From an uncultured Phocaeicola sp. (GTDB lineage: Bacteria; Bacteroidota; Bacteroidia; Bacteroidales; Bacteroidaceae), in NCBI GenBank assembly GCA_944320135.1, contig CALUGI010000001.1:82629-146628 (forward strand): 64,000 nt of DNA, read 5' to 3'. A program made the translations under genes and the position numbers. The notes under the pieces were generated by a model that had not been told where the DNA came from, did not search any database, and saw only the letters and a program-made list of their open reading frames with translations. Within the stretch, counting starts at the first letter, position 1, and every line of letters starts with the position of its first letter. Positions 1 to 9,370 of this stretch are shown one piece after another.

Positions 1-2576
1 CGTCCGCGCATCTGATGCAGGTCGCTCAACCCGAAGTTCTGCGCCTGATTGATGATAATTGTATTGGCATTCGGAATGTCAATGCCGCTTTCAATGATTG
101 TGGTGGCCAACAATACATCATAATCGTAGTTCACGAAACCGAAGATAATCTTCTCCAGTTCTTCCGGCTGCATCTGTCCGTGACCTACGCACACCCGGCA
201 GTCCGGAATGTTCCGCTGAATCATCGCTTTCAGTTCCGAAAGGTTCTGGATGCGGTTGTTCACGAAGAAAACCTGCCCGTTGCGGCTCATCTCGAAGTTG
301 ATTGCATCTGAAATGATTTCCTCATTAAACGTATGCACCTCGGTCTGAATCGGATAACGGTTGGGGGGCGGAGTCTGGATGACCGACAGGTCGCGCGCTC
401 CCATCAGGGAGAACTGCAAAGTGCGCGGAATGGGAGTGGCTGTCATGGTCAGCGTATCTACATTTACCTTCATCTGGCGCAACTTCTCTTTCACGCTCAC
501 GCCGAACTTTTGCTCTTCATCAATAATCAGAAGCCCCAGGTCCTTGAACTTTACGCTTTTCCCGATTATCTTGTGCGTACCGATAAGGATATTGATCTTC
601 CCGTCAGCCAAATCCTTCAAGATGCGGCTTGTTTCTTTGGCGGTACGGGCACGGCTCAGATACTCCACCGTACAAGGCATGTCCTCCAGACGTTTCTTGA
701 ATGTCTGGTAATGCTGGAAAGCAAGTACGGTGGTAGGCACCAGAACGGCCACCTGCTTGTTGTCGGCCACCGCCTTGAACGCCGCACGAATGGCCACTTC
801 CGTTTTTCCGAAGCCCACGTCGCCGCACACCAGGCGGTCCATCGGGCGGTCGCTTTCCATATCTGCCTTCACCTCCTGCGTGGCCTTCAACTGGTCGGGC
901 GTGTCCTCATACAGGAAGCTGGCCTCAAGTTCATGCTGCAAGAAGCTGTCGGGACTGAAGCGGAACCCCTTCTCTTGCTTGCGCTGCGAATAGAGCTTGA
1001 TGAGGTCGCGGGCGATGTCTTTGATTTTCGTCTTCGTGCGTTCCTTCATCTTCTCCCAAGCGCCCGTTCCCAATTTGCTGATTCGAGGCTGCTCGCCCTC
1101 CTTGCCTTTATACTTTGATATTTTATGCAATGAGTGGATAGAAACGAACACCACATCGTCGTTCTGATAAACCAGCTTGATGACCTCCTGCGTGGTGTTC
1201 CCGTTAGGGATGCGGACCAGTCCGGCAAACTTTCCGATACCGTGGTCGATATGCACCACATAGTCGCCCGGTTCGAACATGTTCAGCTCCTTGAGCGAGA
1301 GGGCCACCTTTCCGCTCCGTGCCTTGTCGCTTCTCAGGCTGTATTTATGGAAACGGTCGAAAATCTGATGGTCGGTAAAAATGCAGGCTTTCAGCGTATG
1401 GTCGACAAACCCTTCATGCAAAGTACGGTCTACCGGTTCAAACGCGATACTGTCTCCCCGCTCCTTGAAAATGTCTTTCAGACGGTCTGTCTGCTTCGCG
1501 CTGTCGGAACAGATATAAATCCCGTAGCCGCGCTGTAGATAGTCGGTCAACGCGCTTGAGACCATATCGAAGTTCTTATGGAAGATGGGCTGTACGGACG
1601 TCTCGAACTTCAATGCCGCCTGCGGAGCGCCGACAGCCTTATGTCCGAAATCAATCCTGCGGAAATCCAGCGCACGCGACATGAACTCTCCTCCGTCCAC
1701 CAGTTTCTTTTCCAAACCCGTCAGTTCTGTTTGCTCTCCTTCGTAGGCCGCCAGCGCCTGAGGGGAGAGCGCCTCGTCGTGAACCGACTGGATGCGTTCC
1801 CTCACCCAAAGCAAGTCTTTCACCCAAAGCACCGCATCCTTCGGGATGAAGTCGAGAAAACAGATGTCTCCGTCAGCCGCAACCGAAAGTTCAGGCACAA
1901 CGCTTACCGATTCTTTTTTCTCCTTTGAAAGTTGGGAATCCACTTCAAACGTGCGGATGCTGTCTATTTCATTTCCGAAAAAGTCGATACGGTAAGGATA
2001 TTCCGACGCAAAGGAATAAACGTCAAGGATGCTTCCCCTCAAAGCGAACTGGCCAGGCTCGTACACATAGTCTACATGCTCAAAACCATAGCCCGCCAAT
2101 TCTTCCATTATCTTCTCCGTCGTGATTTCCTGCCCCACCTTCAATGTCACGGTACGGTCGTTGAGCATCTGCCGCGACACCACCCTTTCGGCCAGCGCGT
2201 CCGGACAGGTGACCACCGTCACCGGCCCGTTGCTCTCCAATACGCCCAGGGTCTCGGTGCGCAGAATTTCGTTCGCCGCATCCTTCTGCCCGTATTTGAC
2301 AGCTCTACGATACGACGAAGGGAAAAACAGCGTATGTTCTTCCCCGTTCACCTGCACCAGATCGTGATAAAAATATCCCGCTTCTTCCTGGTCGTTCAAT
2401 ATAAAAATATGCACCCCCGGCTTTCGCTTGACAAAAGCGGAAGCAAAAAGCGAAGCGCACGAGCCATGCACCCCATCAAGAAAGACCGTCCTTATCTCCT
2501 TATTGTCCAGCAACGAAGCCAGGCCCGCCACGTTCGGATGCTTGGCATACACACTCTGAAGTTCCGTTATATTCAT
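1..2576 (-). CDS. mfd: Transcription-repair coupling factor Mfd (3' end outside window)
   Basis: This is the N-terminal 858 residues or so of Mfd, the ATP-dependent translocase that removes stalled RNA polymerase from damaged DNA and recruits UvrA. Read on the minus strand from ATG at 2576 (MNITELQSVYAKHPNV), the frame stays open to the window edge, so the C-terminus is missing because of the window, not a mutation. Visible features are the UvrB-like N-terminal region, the RNA-polymerase-interacting segment (GDYVVHIDHGIGKFAGL), and the helicase domain with Walker A (GDVGFGKTE), the DEEQ box (LLIIDEEQKFGV) and the TATPIPRTLQ motif. The translation reaches the second helicase lobe (ATTIIESGIDIPNANTIII). 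Full-length family members are about 1,100-1,150 residues. It is divergent from the TPR gene at 2802. Confidence 0.96.
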   Translation of the reverse strand, partial: MNITELQSVYAKHPNVAGLASLLDNKEIRTVFLDGVHGSCASLFASAFVKRKPGVHIFILNDQEEAGYFYHDLVQVNGEEHTLFFPSSYRRAVKYGQKDAANEILRTETLGVLESNGPVTVVTCPDALAERVVSRQMLNDRTVTLKVGQEITTEKIMEELAGYGFEHVDYVYEPGQFALRGSILDVYSFASEYPYRIDFFGNEIDSIRTFEVDSQLSKEKKESVSVVPELSVAADGDICFLDFIPKDAVLWVKDLLWVRERIQSVHDEALSPQALAAYEGEQTELTGLEKKLVDGGEFMSRALDFRRIDFGHKAVGAPQAALKFETSVQPIFHKNFDMVSSALTDYLQRGYGIYICSDSAKQTDRLKDIFKERGDSIAFEPVDRTLHEGFVDHTLKACIFTDHQIFDRFHKYSLRSDKARSGKVALSLKELNMFEPGDYVVHIDHGIGKFAGLVRIPNGNTTQEVIKLVYQNDDVVFVSIHSLHKISKYKGKEGEQPRISKLGTGAWEKMKERTKTKIKDIARDLIKLYSQRKQEKGFRFSPDSFLQHELEASFLYEDTPDQLKATQEVKADMESDRPMDRLVCGDVGFGKTEVAIRAAFKAVADNKQVAVLVPTTVLAFQHYQTFKKRLEDMPCTVEYLSRARTAKETSRILKDLADGKINILIGTHKIIGKSVKFKDLGLLIIDEEQKFGVSVKEKLRQMKVNVDTLTMTATPIPRTLQFSLMGARDLSVIQTPPPNRYPIQTEVHTFNEEIISDAINFEMSRNGQVFFVNNRIQNLSELKAMIQRNIPDCRVCVGHGQMQPEELEKIIFGFVNYDYDVLLATTIIESGIDIPNANTIIINQAQNFGLSDLHQMRG

Positions 2577-2596
2577 TGTTACTTTGATAGATGGTG

Positions 2597-2612
2597 CAAA
2601 ATTACAAAATTA
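2597..2612 (-). promoter_or_regulatory. Tandem -7 boxes upstream of mfd
   Basis: Two adjacent copies of TAATTTTG lie on the minus strand (2605-2612 and 2597-2604). Both fit the Bacteroidetes -7 consensus TAnnTTTG and end 20 bases before the mfd start codon. TTTG matches lie further upstream, at spacings slightly off the usual 19-21. Confidence 0.5.
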
Positions 2613-2616
2613 TTGC

Positions 2617-2624
2617 TACTTTTG
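2617..2624 (+). promoter_or_regulatory. -7 box facing the TPR gene
   Basis: TACTTTTG matches TAnnTTTG on the plus strand. It would give a leader of about 170 bases that runs through the repeat array at 2637-2745 before the TPR gene. No clear -33 TTTG is visible at the right spacing. Confidence 0.35.
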
Positions 2625-2636
2625 CATACAAACGCA

Positions 2637-2745
2637 AAACGAATGTCCGCAATTGCCGTTTCAAACGAAACAGCGCGGGCGCGAACAAAACAAGCGCGGG
2701 CACAAACGGAAATGAAGGCGGGCGCAAAACAATAATCCGCAAACC
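2637..2745 (+). repeat. Degenerate ~22-base periodic array (array A)
   Basis: A-runs followed by GC-rich blocks recur at 2637, 2663, 2684, 2704 and 2726 (steps 26, 21, 20, 22). Typical unit text is AAACGAAACAGCGCGGGC. The array lies in the divergent gap between mfd and the TPR gene and belongs to the dispersed family described in the findings. Confidence 0.55.
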
Positions 2746-2801
2746 GGCACATTCATGAGACGAATATATTTCTACCTGCTACGAAGACTGACAAGACCAA
2801 T

Positions 2802-4979
2802 ATGTATACAGACATCATTCAATTTCTCGACCAAAGAAGGCTCAAAGAAGCCTTTGCACAACTAAGCTCGTTAGTATCTGAGATAAAGGACTGGGAACTG
2901 GAATCAGAAACGGAGAATCTGCAGACCACTTACAGATACATGCTGCAATATGCCGGAGAAGGCGTGAACGACCCGGAACGGGGAAAAATGTATTTCCAGC
3001 TGCGACGCACGGGCTACGAACTGGCTGACCGCGCGAACTTCCTGAACAGTCTGCAAAAATCAGAGGGCTACTTCCCGTCCAAATTCCGCAGCTTCAGGAA
3101 AAATCCGCCTCGCACGTTCCAAGAAATCAGAACTGCGCTGGAGTCGGTCGCTGAAAGCATAGAGGCCGTCCCGCAAATGAACGCCGACGAAAACGAGAAA
3201 AACTCGGAACTGAAAAGACTTTGCGCACAAAACGAGAAAGCCAACGACGAACTGTTCGACAAGATATGGACTTCCACTCAGTGGACTGAAGAAGAAGCCA
3301 ACGAAGCTGCCGCACTGCTCGGTTCTTCACGCATCCCGGCCAACGCGCTGGCAATAATGGCAAGCGCAGTCACAATGAGCCTGTTGAGACTTTTCGACGC
3401 ACGCAAGTTTCAATTTCTGCTCCAAGCCTACCAGCGACGCACGGAGAAAGTCGTCACACAACGCGCGCTCGTCGGAATCTTGATTGCCGCATATTATCAA
3501 GAAAACCGCCTCGCGCTCTATCCCGAACTTACCGCTGCATTGGCGTTGCTGGGCGACAGCCCCGACACTGCAAAGCAACTGAATGCCATACAGACAATCT
3601 TTCTCTTCTCGCGCGAAACGGAAAAGATAGACAAAAAGATGCGCGAAGAAATCATCCCGCAGATGATGCGCTCCCCCCGCCTGAAGACTCTCGGATTAGA
3701 CGCCTTCATCAATGAAGACATGGAAGACAAAAATCCGGAATGGGAAAAGGAAATGGAAAAAATCAGCGACGACATCCAACAGCTGCGTGAGCTGCAGATG
3801 GAAGGCGCCGACACGTATATGAGCACATTCTCGCAACTGAAAGGCTATCCCTTCTTCCGGCAAGCAGCCCATTGGTTCTATCCTTTCGACCGGCACACGC
3901 CTGACATCGCCAGCCTCTTGACCGAAAAAAAAATAGAAGAATGGTCTTTTGTCAGTTTCCTGCTCGATTCGCCCTTCTTCTGCAACTCAGACAAATATTC
4001 GTTCTGCCTTACGCTGAACCGGTTGCCGAAATCACAAGTAGAAATTCTGGGCACGCCAATCGGCGAAAAAGGCGAAAGAACAAAAGAAAGCATGAACAAA
4101 CTGCTGACAGAGGGCGCCAACATGACAAAAGAAAGCATAACAAGCAGGCAATACATCCACGACCTGTATCGTTTCTTCAAACTGTGGATGTACCGCAACG
4201 AACAGCATGACATTTTTACCGACAAACTTTCCTTCTGGAAATGCCCTTTCCTGCGTCCGTTGCTCTTGAAAGGGAAATACAGCAAAGACATAGCCGACCA
4301 CCTGTTTGCAAGAGACTATTTCCAAGAAGCCGCCGAACTCTATGAAGGGCTGGCAAAGGAAAAGCCGGGAGAAGCGGGAATATGGCAAAGATTGGGATTT
4401 TCTTACCAGAAAATGAACAGATACGAAGATGCCATCAGCGCCTACCGGCAGGCGGACATCCTGAAATCTGATGATATATGGACGCTCAAGCGGTTGGGAC
4501 AATGCTATAAAAAGACATACGACTACAAAACGGCGCTGGAATATTTCCGCAGGATAGAAACCGTCCAGCCGGACAACCTGAACATTCAGCTGCAAATCGG
4601 GCAATGTCTGGCAATGATGCACGACTATACGAAAGCGTTGCAATACTTTTTCAAAGTAGAATATCTGAACAAGACGCCGGACAACGCGCGCAGGGCCATC
4701 GGATGGTGCTACTTCATGACCGGGAAATACGAAGATGCGCTCCGCTTCTACGAAAAGCTGCTCCATACGCCGGAAGTCCGGACGAGCGACTGGCTGAATG
4801 CCGGACACGTGCATCTTGTCTTGAACCGGGTAAAAGAAGCATTGGAGTGCTACCGGGAAGCGAAGAAACGCACCGCTACCCACGACGAGTTCATGAGCCT
4901 TTATCTGGCAGACAAGGAGTTGCTGCTAGAAAAGGGCGTCGCTGAAGAAAACATCTACCTGATTCCTGACTTGCTGTAA
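2802..4979 (+). CDS. Tetratricopeptide-repeat protein
   Basis: A 725-residue protein with no signal peptide, so probably cytoplasmic. The N-terminal two thirds is charged, mostly helical and of no recognisable family. The C-terminal part, about residues 505-700, holds at least four or five tandem TPR units with the expected W-LG-Y-A pattern, for example GIWQRLGFSYQKMNRYEDAI and WTLKRLGQCYKKTYDYKTAL. TPR arrays are protein-docking scaffolds; the partner cannot be read from the sequence. The gene is a single transcription unit, divergent from mfd and convergent with rmuC. An upstream ATG at 2755 is out of frame, so ATG 2802 is used. Similar large TPR proteins of unknown role are common in Bacteroidales. 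Confidence 0.85.
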   Translation: MYTDIIQFLDQRRLKEAFAQLSSLVSEIKDWELESETENLQTTYRYMLQYAGEGVNDPERGKMYFQLRRTGYELADRANFLNSLQKSEGYFPSKFRSFRKNPPRTFQEIRTALESVAESIEAVPQMNADENEKNSELKRLCAQNEKANDELFDKIWTSTQWTEEEANEAAALLGSSRIPANALAIMASAVTMSLLRLFDARKFQFLLQAYQRRTEKVVTQRALVGILIAAYYQENRLALYPELTAALALLGDSPDTAKQLNAIQTIFLFSRETEKIDKKMREEIIPQMMRSPRLKTLGLDAFINEDMEDKNPEWEKEMEKISDDIQQLRELQMEGADTYMSTFSQLKGYPFFRQAAHWFYPFDRHTPDIASLLTEKKIEEWSFVSFLLDSPFFCNSDKYSFCLTLNRLPKSQVEILGTPIGEKGERTKESMNKLLTEGANMTKESITSRQYIHDLYRFFKLWMYRNEQHDIFTDKLSFWKCPFLRPLLLKGKYSKDIADHLFARDYFQEAAELYEGLAKEKPGEAGIWQRLGFSYQKMNRYEDAISAYRQADILKSDDIWTLKRLGQCYKKTYDYKTALEYFRRIETVQPDNLNIQLQIGQCLAMMHDYTKALQYFFKVEYLNKTPDNARRAIGWCYFMTGKYEDALRFYEKLLHTPEVRTSDWLNAGHVHLVLNRVKEALECYREAKKRTATHDEFMSLYLADKELLLEKGVAEENIYLIPDLL

Positions 4980-4988
4980 GGTTTTGCC

Positions 4989-5023
4989 AAGAAGAGAGGG
5001 GCCGATTCAACCCTTCTCTTCTT
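4989..5023. terminator. Hairpin between convergent TPR gene and rmuC
   Basis: AAGAAGAGAGGG at 4989-5000 pairs with CCCTTCTCTTCTT at 5011-5023, with one bulge. It overlaps the rmuC stop codon (5007-5009). There is no long T-run, so its terminator role is inferred from the convergent position. Confidence 0.4.
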
Positions 5024-6368
5024 CTCCGCTCTGAAGGGCGGAAGGGATTCTTTTCTTGGAGGTAATGCCTAACTCTTTCAGCATCTCCGCCTGGCGGACC
5101 AGATTCCCTTTTCCTTGGGAAAGCTGGCTGCGCGCATTCTCATAAGCGTTGGAAGCCGTTTTCAGCGTTTCGCCGATTTTTTCAAACGTCTCGGTAAAAC
5201 CTACCAGTTTCTCGTAGAGCGCCGTACCCCGCTTCACGATATCCTGAATGTTCTTGAGCTGATATTCCCGCTTCCACAAGTCGAGAGCCAAACGCAAAGC
5301 CGCAATCAGATTGGTCGGGCTCATCAGCACCACCTTCTTCTGATAAGCATAATTCCACAATTCGGAATCGGCTTGCAACGCCAGCAGATAGGCAGGTTCG
5401 TTGGGGATGAACATCATCACGAAATCCGGCGCCGCAGCGTCATATTTAGAATAATCTTTCCGGCTCAACTCGTCGATATGCGCCTTCACCGATGCCAGAT
5501 GCGCTTTCAGACACTGCTCTTGTACGGACTTGTCTTCACTCGCCACATAGTTTGCGTATGCCGTAAGCGACACCTTCGAGTCTATAATCACCTGCCGGTT
5601 GTCGGGATATTTCACCAGCACGTCCGGCTGCATCCGCTGCCCCTGCTCGTTCTTCAAGGGTTCCCCGTATTCATCTTTCAAAAATTCCTGACGGAAATAC
5701 TCTTCCCCCTCCCGCAGGCCGGAATGTTCAAGAATCGTTTCCAGAATCATCTCCCCCCAGTTTCCCTGCACTTTCGATTCTCCTTTCAGCGCACGGGTCA
5801 AGTTGTTCGCATCGTCGCTGATTTGCTTGTTGAGCAGCATCAGCTCCTTAATCCGGTCTTCGAGCGAGAAACGCTGCTTCGACTCCTTGTCGTATGCCTC
5901 CGCCACCTGATGCTTGAACTCCCGCAGGTTCTCGCCGAAAGGCTTCAGCAGGTTCGAGATGCTTTCCGCACTGAGTTTGTTGAAACTTTCCGCCTTCTGC
6001 TGAAAAATTCTGTTGGCTATGTTTTCAAACTCTATGCGAAAACGCTCGTGCAAATCGGCAACCTCTTTTTTCTGCTGCTCTATCCTGTCGTTCAAATTCC
6101 GGTTTTCAGTTTGCAGCGAAGCCTCAGCTTGCCGGGCTTCGGTCAGCTTTTGCAACGCTGCGTCCAATTGCTTGCGAAGCATTTCCTTCTCCTGCTTTTC
6201 ACGCTCCGACAAGACAGCCGTTTTTTCTTGTTCGGCTTTCAGCATATCTTGAGCGTGCGCCTGCTGCATCTTCACCTGCGCGTCCAACGCGGCAGCCTTG
6301 CGTGCCGAGACAAAATGACCGACAACGGCTCCCACAGCAAGCCCCGTCAACAAAAAAACGATTTCCAT
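5007..6368 (-). CDS. rmuC: DNA recombination protein RmuC homologue
   Basis: A 453-residue member of the RmuC family, proteins with a nuclease-like core that limit inversions and other recombination at short inverted repeats. The sequence shows an N-terminal membrane anchor ([19 protein letters not shown]), a long coiled coil rich in E, Q, K and A (about residues 25-130) and the conserved RmuC core from about 195 to 420, including [40 protein letters not shown] and [17 protein letters not shown]. It is the last gene of the minus-strand run starting near 9.3 kb, separated from maf by 109 bases that hold a repeat array. Length is normal for the family. Confidence 0.93.
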   Translation of the reverse strand: MEIVFLLTGLAVGAVVGHFVSARKAAALDAQVKMQQAHAQDMLKAEQEKTAVLSEREKQEKEMLRKQLDAALQKLTEARQAEASLQTENRNLNDRIEQQKKEVADLHERFRIEFENIANRIFQQKAESFNKLSAESISNLLKPFGENLREFKHQVAEAYDKESKQRFSLEDRIKELMLLNKQISDDANNLTRALKGESKVQGNWGEMILETILEHSGLREGEEYFRQEFLKDEYGEPLKNEQGQRMQPDVLVKYPDNRQVIIDSKVSLTAYANYVASEDKSVQEQCLKAHLASVKAHIDELSRKDYSKYDAAAPDFVMMFIPNEPAYLLALQADSELWNYAYQKKVVLMSPTNLIAALRLALDLWKREYQLKNIQDIVKRGTALYEKLVGFTETFEKIGETLKTASNAYENARSQLSQGKGNLVRQAEMLKELGITSKKRIPSALQSGEEEKG

Positions 6369-6399
6369 GATTTCTGCTTTGTTTGATGTATATAATGCC

Positions 6400-6460
6400 G
6401 CCGCATTCCAAAATGAACGGGCCGGCGTTCAATCCGAAAAGCGGCGGACGTTTCCGGATG
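6400..6460 (-). repeat. Degenerate ~22-base periodic array between maf and rmuC
   Basis: On the minus strand, A-run plus GC-block units begin at 6453 (AAACGTCCGCCGCTTTTCGG), 6429 (AACGCCGGCCCGTTC) and 6407 (AATGCGGCGGC), steps of 24 and 22. Same family as the other arrays; only three units. Confidence 0.4.
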
Positions 6461-6477
6461 TCCGGCCCCCTTCGCCG

Positions 6478-7062
6478 CTACAGCTTCTTCAGTTCTTGAT
6501 AAAGCCGCTGCACGGGAAGTCCCATCACGTTGAAATACGAGCCTTCCAGACGGGTAACGCCGACAAACCCGATCCACTCCTGCACGCCGTAAGCTCCGGC
6601 TTTGTCGAAAGGACGGTATTTGTCCACATAATAGCCGATTTCATCTTCGCTGAGCGCATCGAACGTCACCTCCGTCACTGTAGAAAACGCACGCTGCATC
6701 CCGGCTGCCGTTATGCAAACCCCTGTAATCACCTGATGCGTCTTTCCGGACAAAAGCCGGAGCATCCGGCAGGCATCCGCCTCATCTTTGGGCTTGCCCA
6801 ACACCTGTCCGTCGAGGAAGACAATGGTGTCGGCCGTGATTACAAGGTCGTTCTCCCGAATGAATGCACGATAGGCATCCGCCTTTTCGCGCGCTATATA
6901 GACAGGAATATCCTCTCCTGCAAGACTTTCTGGATAACTCTCGTCAATGCCCGGAAGAACTTTCACCTCGTAGTCGACTCCCAATCCCGAAAGCAGCTCG
7001 CGACGGCGAGGGGAATTGGATGCAAGAATGATATGATATTTTTTCAGATTGTCCAATGCCAT
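6478..7062 (-). CDS. maf: Maf family nucleotide pyrophosphatase
   Basis: A 194-residue Maf/YhdE-type nucleoside triphosphate pyrophosphatase. This family hydrolyses dTTP, UTP or modified pyrimidine triphosphates to monophosphates as a housecleaning function. The signature LASNSPRRRELLSGLG sits at the N-terminus and the second motif TADTIVFLDGQVLGKP contains the catalytic Asp. A conserved SGKTHQVITGV segment follows. It lies 44 bases downstream of the KdsC-type phosphatase gene in the same direction, consistent with one transcript. The substrate (dTTP/UTP type versus m7GTP type) cannot be fixed with certainty. Confidence 0.95.
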   Translation of the reverse strand: MALDNLKKYHIILASNSPRRRELLSGLGVDYEVKVLPGIDESYPESLAGEDIPVYIAREKADAYRAFIRENDLVITADTIVFLDGQVLGKPKDEADACRMLRLLSGKTHQVITGVCITAAGMQRAFSTVTEVTFDALSEDEIGYYVDKYRPFDKAGAYGVQEWIGFVGVTRLEGSYFNVMGLPVQRLYQELKKL

Positions 7063-7106
7063 ACAAATACGTATTACAAATTAAGAAAACGAAAGACATG
7101 ATTTCC

Positions 7107-7625
7107 TCACCATCCGAACGCCTGCTGATGGGACATCCATTTCCCTTGCGCCCGAAGCACCTGCTCTATGACGTCACGCCCGCATCCGTATCCCCCGTTG
7201 CGATGGGAAATGTATTTGCAGACGGCCTTGATTTCGGGAGCGGCATCGGCGGGACAGCAAGGAAGCCCCACAAGTCTCAACACTTCATAGTCGGGAATGT
7301 CGTCTCCCATATACAACACTTCTTCCGGCTTCAATCCGTATTTCAAAAGCAGCTCGTTGTATTCTTTCGTCTTGACGGCTGCCCCCAAATATACGTCTTT
7401 GATGCCCAACCCCTCATAACGCTTCCTTACCGCCTCGGTTTTCCCTCCGGTAATGATGGCCACGTGCAGTCCGCATTTCACGGCCAGCTGCAGAGCATAT
7501 CCGTCCTTGATGTTTACCGTGCGCATAGGCTCCCCGTTGGGATGAAGCCCTACGGTCTCGCCGCTCAACACGCCGTCCACATCAAAGAACAAAGCCTTGA
7601 TTTTAGTCAAATCATAATCAATCAT
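7107..7625 (-). CDS. kdsC: KDO 8-phosphate phosphatase-like HAD hydrolase
   Basis: A 172-residue C0-type (cap-less) HAD phosphatase resembling KdsC, which dephosphorylates 3-deoxy-D-manno-octulosonate 8-phosphate during lipopolysaccharide inner-core synthesis. Motif I is [10 protein letters not shown] (DxD nucleophile and acid), motif III Lys is in the [10 protein letters not shown] region, and motif IV is [12 protein letters not shown]. The tail [20 protein letters not shown] is typical of KdsC. It starts 3 bases after the DUF2520 gene ends, indicating translational coupling. Other KdsC-like sugar-phosphate phosphatases share this fold, so the substrate is inferred. Confidence 0.88.
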   Translation of the reverse strand: MIDYDLTKIKALFFDVDGVLSGETVGLHPNGEPMRTVNIKDGYALQLAVKCGLHVAIITGGKTEAVRKRYEGLGIKDVYLGAAVKTKEYNELLLKYGLKPEEVLYMGDDIPDYEVLRLVGLPCCPADAAPEIKAVCKYISHRNGGYGCGRDVIEQVLRAQGKWMSHQQAFGW

Positions 7626-7628
7626 TTT

Positions 7629-8429
7629 CTATTGCTGTTTTTTAGATTCGTAAGCATGAATGTCTTGACTGAGCAAGTCGTAGATAAGAGCCAGCTCAGG
7701 CTCCCCCTTCAACATGTCCAAATGACGGTCAATGACGTTCCGGTCGTTCCGGCGGGCCGGACCGGTCTGCGCCTCCACAGGAGAAAGTTCATGCACCTTG
7801 CGTGCCGTTTCGTCTATCAACGGAAGCATCGAACCGAAAGGAAGACCTTGAGCAGCCAGCAAATGCTCGCATACCGCATACATGTGGTTCGTAAAGTTGG
7901 AGGCGAACACAGCAGCTATATGCAGATACTTGCGCTGTTCGGAAGAGGCTTCGTACACTTTGGAACCGAGCAGTCCGGCCAACTTCTTCAAACGGGAAAC
8001 CCCGTCCTGGGAGTCGGCCTCCACAAAGAACGGTACTTCCGAAAAGTCAACGGCTCTCTGCTTGCTGAAGCTCTGCATAGGGTAAAACACTCCGCAACGG
8101 GACACCTTCCCCCGCCATACCTCCATCGGCATACTCCCTGCCGTATGCACATACAGCGCATCCGGATTTCCGTAACGGGAAAGTGCCTCCACTACTTCCT
8201 CAAGAGCAGAATCTTTCACAGAAACGACATAAAGGTCCGCCTCCGGAGAGACCTCCGACAAATCCGTCGTATAAGGGCAACCGAGTCCGTGCGCCAGCGT
8301 CTGTGCCGAAGCCTCCGTCCGGCTATACACTTGGACGATGCGGCACCCTTTGCGGGCACAAGCCGAAGCCAAATGGGTAGCCACATTTCCGGCTCCCACA
8401 AAAACAATGTTGAAATCTTGCGCGTCCAT
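7629..8429 (-). CDS. Rossmann-fold oxidoreductase-like protein with DUF2520
   Basis: A 266-residue protein with an N-terminal NAD(P)-binding Rossmann fold (NIVFVGAGNVATHLASAC) and a C-terminal helical DUF2520 domain. It is related to pyrroline-5-carboxylate reductase and 6-phosphogluconate dehydrogenase-like proteins; the substrate is unknown. The open frame extends upstream to 8645, but ATG 8429 (MDAQDFNIVF) is chosen because it sits right before the Rossmann strand and 2 bases after the stop of the membrane-protein gene. It is part of the minus-strand run with kdsC and maf. Confidence 0.85.
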   Translation of the reverse strand: MDAQDFNIVFVGAGNVATHLASACARKGCRIVQVYSRTEASAQTLAHGLGCPYTTDLSEVSPEADLYVVSVKDSALEEVVEALSRYGNPDALYVHTAGSMPMEVWRGKVSRCGVFYPMQSFSKQRAVDFSEVPFFVEADSQDGVSRLKKLAGLLGSKVYEASSEQRKYLHIAAVFASNFTNHMYAVCEHLLAAQGLPFGSMLPLIDETARKVHELSPVEAQTGPARRNDRNVIDRHLDMLKGEPELALIYDLLSQDIHAYESKKQQ

Positions 8430-8431
8430 AG

Positions 8432-8761
8432 TCAACGAGAAGACAAGAAATAAAGCAAAATGCCGACAAGCAGCAAAGCGGCAGGAAGCAGGTAAGCCGA
8501 CATCTGCCCCAACAAAGCGATGACTAATCCGATGTTTTGAATCAACCAGATTCCGGCCAATATAATCCCCACCGACTTGTCGCGCTTGAACCACAGGAAT
8601 ACGGCAGAAGCATAGAGCAGCATCATGTCTTTCTGCATCACCCACGAAGCGCCCATACTGCTGAAACTTATCAGTTTGTCAACCAGATACAGCACTCCCA
8701 TCACGACAAGAAACACAGCCGTAGCCCTATACGTGTCCTTATTGTTCGTTGCCGCTGCCAT
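8432..8761 (-). CDS. Small integral membrane protein
   Basis: A 109-residue protein with about four hydrophobic helices (around residues 13-30, 45-58, 63-80 and 87-106) and no recognised catalytic motif. The start ATG at 8761 lies inside the 3' end of the nitroreductase gene (overlap 23 bases) and its stop is 2 bases from the next start, so it is embedded in the operon. I do not recognise a named family; topology suggests a cytoplasmic-membrane protein of unknown function. Confidence 0.75.
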   Translation of the reverse strand: MAAATNNKDTYRATAVFLVVMGVLYLVDKLISFSSMGASWVMQKDMMLLYASAVFLWFKRDKSVGIILAGIWLIQNIGLVIALLGQMSAYLLPAALLLVGILLYFLSSR

Positions 8762-9296
8762 CGCGTTCCGTATATTTATTGAGGTAAACCTTCTCCCATT
8801 GCAGACGGGATTCGTCGAAAGGCTTCCGTTCCATACCCTTGTGGCCTATCGCAATGACGGAAAGCACCTGGAGCGGCAAAGGGAGTCCGAGCAACTCATG
8901 GATGTATTCGTTGGCAGGGATGCCGTCGGCCGTGTATCTTTCGCGCACCTGCACCCAGCAACTTCCCAACCCCAGATCTTCCGCCTGCAACTGAATCATG
9001 ACCGATGCCACAGAAGCGTCTTCAATCCATACGTCGCTTGCCAACGGGTCGGCAGCTACCACCACGGCAACGGCTGCATCCTTTATGAAATCGGCACCGG
9101 CCTCTTTGCAATGCGACAGTTTTTCAAGCAGCTCCTTATCGTCCACCGCTATGAACCGCCAGCAGTTCGAACGCTTCGAGGAAGGCGACATCAGTCCGGC
9201 TTTGAGGACAGCAACCACTTCGTCTTGGGTCAGCTTTTCCTCGGTAAACTTGCGCATACTTCTTCTGCGCTTGATCAATTCATTGAAATTCTCCAT
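8739..9296 (-). CDS. Nitroreductase family protein
   Basis: A 185-residue FMN-dependent nitroreductase-like oxidoreductase. It begins MENFNELIKRRRSMRKF, the typical arginine-rich FMN phosphate-binding start, and has the family segments GLMSPSSKRSNCWRFIAVDD and EDLGLGSCWVQVRERY. The chosen start (9296) is internal to a longer open frame and lies 22 bases downstream of a well-formed promoter. It is first in the run continuing with the membrane protein, DUF2520, kdsC, maf and rmuC. These enzymes reduce nitro compounds, quinones or flavins; no substrate can be deduced. Confidence 0.92.
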   Translation of the reverse strand: MENFNELIKRRRSMRKFTEEKLTQDEVVAVLKAGLMSPSSKRSNCWRFIAVDDKELLEKLSHCKEAGADFIKDAAVAVVVAADPLASDVWIEDASVASVMIQLQAEDLGLGSCWVQVRERYTADGIPANEYIHELLGLPLPLQVLSVIAIGHKGMERKPFDESRLQWEKVYLNKYTERDGSGNEQ

Positions 9297-9317
9297 AAAA
9301 AAACCGTTTTGTCCCGA

Positions 9318-9349
9318 CAAATATAGTTCATCCGTTTCAAATTCTCAAA
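9318..9349 (-). promoter_or_regulatory. Promoter of the nitroreductase-rmuC run
   Basis: Minus strand: TTTG (9346-9349), 20-base spacer, TATATTTG (9318-9325). This is an ideal Bacteroidetes promoter and ends 21 bases before the ATG at 9296. Confidence 0.7.
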
Positions 9350-9365
9350 AAAAACTCTAAATTTG
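9335..9365 (+). promoter_or_regulatory. Promoter of the FemAB/GNAT-like gene
   Basis: TTTC (9335-9338), 19-base spacer, TAAATTTG (9358-9365). The -7 box ends only 5 bases before the ATG at 9371, which implies a leaderless or nearly leaderless transcript if this promoter is used. It overlaps the divergent nitroreductase promoter. Confidence 0.5.
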
Positions 9366-9370
9366 CATGT

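Noticed and set aside
5115-6386. 423-codon plus-strand frame opposite rmuC
   Set aside because: Antisense shadow of the coiled-coil and core codons of RmuC; no family features and the true gene is clear on the minus strand.
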